Origin: an uncultured Dialister sp.
Lineage (GTDB): Bacteria > Bacillota > Negativicutes > Veillonellales > Dialisteraceae
DNA length: 32,630 nt
Direction of reading: 5' to 3'
Assembly (NCBI GenBank): GCA_900545785.1
Contig: URAA01000005.1
Coordinates: forward strand, 1 to 32,630
The notes below the pieces were generated by a model. The model ran no database searches. It saw only the letters and a list, made by a program, of their open reading frames with translations, and was not told the DNA's origin. Below are positions 31,666-32,630 of the stretch, piece after piece. Each line of letters begins with the position of its first letter. The stretch's first letter is position 1. The translations under genes were made by a program, and so were the position numbers.

Positions 31666-32630
31666 TTACAGGCTGTTGATTATTTTTTCATTCAGATTGT
31701 CATAGTCCCATTGAATGGATTGCCCGCGAATCAATTGGGAAGCCTTACGAAACAATTTCATGATATCTGCTGATGTCAGTCCTCCCGTTCTTTCTTTTAT
31801 TTTGTCTTCATCAATATTTGTGATTTCATGGGCTATCGAATTTCTGACTTCTTTTTCTACCGTTCGAAGTTTTGTTAATATATCAGTGATTTTTTTGTGT
31901 TTTTCATCATTCTTTTTTTCGTTTTCATTAAAATACCAAAAGATAACGACCATGATATGGAATGTTAAGCGTTTCCTCAAATCTGACTTCAATTTATCTT
32001 CTATAAATCTAACTATTGATCCATAATTTTTGAGCATCTTTTCTCTATCGATATAAAATGTATTTTCCCCATTGTATCCGCATTGGTTTATATCGATCAG
32101 TGTATCCAGATATTTTCGTCCCAGTCTATATAACAGCGGAGAAATTTTCAGAATAAACTCCGACAGCTGTTTCTTTCTTTGGTAAAGTTCCATGTTGCGG
32201 AAAAACTCTTCAAAATCGCCTGCCTGCCGGATCAGCGGCTGTCCTTCATATTCAGAAATAACTTTATTGGCTTTTTTCCACATCAATTTTTTTCTCAAAA
32301 CAGCATGATGAAGGAGTTTTTCCGTAATTTCAGAAAAAAGTTCCTTATCGGAACGTAAAATTTGTAATGCTCCTTCATATTCGTAGTTTTGCACCAAGGA
32401 TTTTATCTGCATCGTAAGACTATGTTTTTTAAGGAGCACTAAATTGGATATGCTGCATCTGTTTGGTGATGACGGTTCATTATCTTCATTTAATTCAAGC
32501 ATCTGCTCCAGATCTTCTTTTGTTTGCCATGGTTTATTTCCCCTGTTCGATTTCTTTTCAGGGGATGCTACTTGGATAGCCTTTACATCGGAATAGTCGA
32601 GAGCAATCAATGCCATTACCGTTTTAATTT
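31666..32630 (-). CDS. csm6: Csm6-like CARF-HEPN ribonuclease, 3' part (cut by the window edge)
   Basis: Csm6 is the stand-alone ribonuclease of type III-A systems, switched on by cyclic oligoadenylate made by Cas10. About 320 residues are visible. The frame stays open to base 32,630, and the first ATG (32,616) has no Shine-Dalgarno, so it is internal. The first visible residues, IKTVMALIALDYSDVKAIQVASPE, match the end of a CARF domain. A helical region follows. RNSIAH, about 55 residues from the C terminus, is an R-x4-H HEPN catalytic motif. A Csx1-type relative is possible, but cas1-cas2 linkage favours Csm6. The N-terminal CARF part and probably csm1-csm5 lie beyond the right edge. Confidence 0.82.
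   Translation of the reverse strand, partial: IKTVMALIALDYSDVKAIQVASPEKKSNRGNKPWQTKEDLEQMLELNEDNEPSSPNRCSISNLVLLKKHSLTMQIKSLVQNYEYEGALQILRSDKELFSEITEKLLHHAVLRKKLMWKKANKVISEYEGQPLIRQAGDFEEFFRNMELYQRKKQLSEFILKISPLLYRLGRKYLDTLIDINQCGYNGENTFYIDREKMLKNYGSIVRFIEDKLKSDLRKRLTFHIMVVIFWYFNENEKKNDEKHKKITDILTKLRTVEKEVRNSIAHEITNIDEDKIKERTGGLTSADIMKLFRKASQLIRGQSIQWDYDNLNEKIINSL

Noticed and set aside
32614..32616. ATG as start of the csm6-like gene
   Set aside because: There is no Shine-Dalgarno, the frame continues open to the window edge, and the residues before it (IKTV) continue the CARF pattern.

Overview
The window looks like a chromosomal contig from a low-to-moderate GC Firmicute, most plausibly a non-sporulating member of the Negativicutes (Veillonella/Dialister-like). 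This is inferred from several signs: PolC-type replicase, an IspH fused to ribosomal S1 domains, a DUF4931 protein, consensus sigma-A promoters, strong AGGAGG ribosome binding sites, and no spore genes beside gpsA. The taxonomic call is inference. Bases 1-20 are not genomic: they match the 3' end of the Illumina TruSeq adapter, so the left edge is a true contig end lying inside polC.

Bases 21-17,900 are almost entirely minus-strand housekeeping operons with 4-20 base overlaps. From right to left in the direction of transcription they are: (i) scpA-scpB-rluB-flavoprotein-cmk-plsC-ispH/S1, from a good promoter at 17,918-17,946 to a terminator at 11,346; (ii) der-plsY-gpsA; (iii) rsmD-coaD-coiled-coil gene, closed by a terminator at 6,631; (iv) comEA-comEC-holA-vanW-like-polC (partial). 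These cover chromosome segregation, RNA modification, isoprenoid and lipid synthesis, ribosome assembly, CoA synthesis, DNA uptake and replication.

Bases 17,950-28,535 are mixed. A plus-strand lysine/ornithine/arginine decarboxylase without the usual N-terminal wing domain is followed by rpsD, which has its own perfect consensus promoter. A minus-strand sodium/alanine symporter and a polar amino acid ABC transporter follow. Next come three plus-strand genes (DUF4931/GalT-like, metallophosphoesterase, 76-residue unknown) and then minus-strand pgeF and an RluA-family pseudouridine synthase. Convergent pairs are separated by strong bidirectional terminators.

Bases 28,595-32,630 hold one end of a type III (probably III-A) CRISPR-Cas locus. 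It is transcribed leftwards: csm6 (3' part only), cas1, cas2, a leader, then 21 repeats and 20 spacers ending in a decayed repeat and a terminator. The Cas10/Csm effector genes would lie beyond the right edge. The most interesting unexplained signals are here. A 41-codon ORF with a strong Shine-Dalgarno sits inside the leader. One repeat has lost exactly the 8-base crRNA handle. The repeats read as intrinsic terminators on the antisense strand. At least three spacers lie antisense to apparent gene starts. The only stretch over 300 bases without a conventional gene is the CRISPR array.
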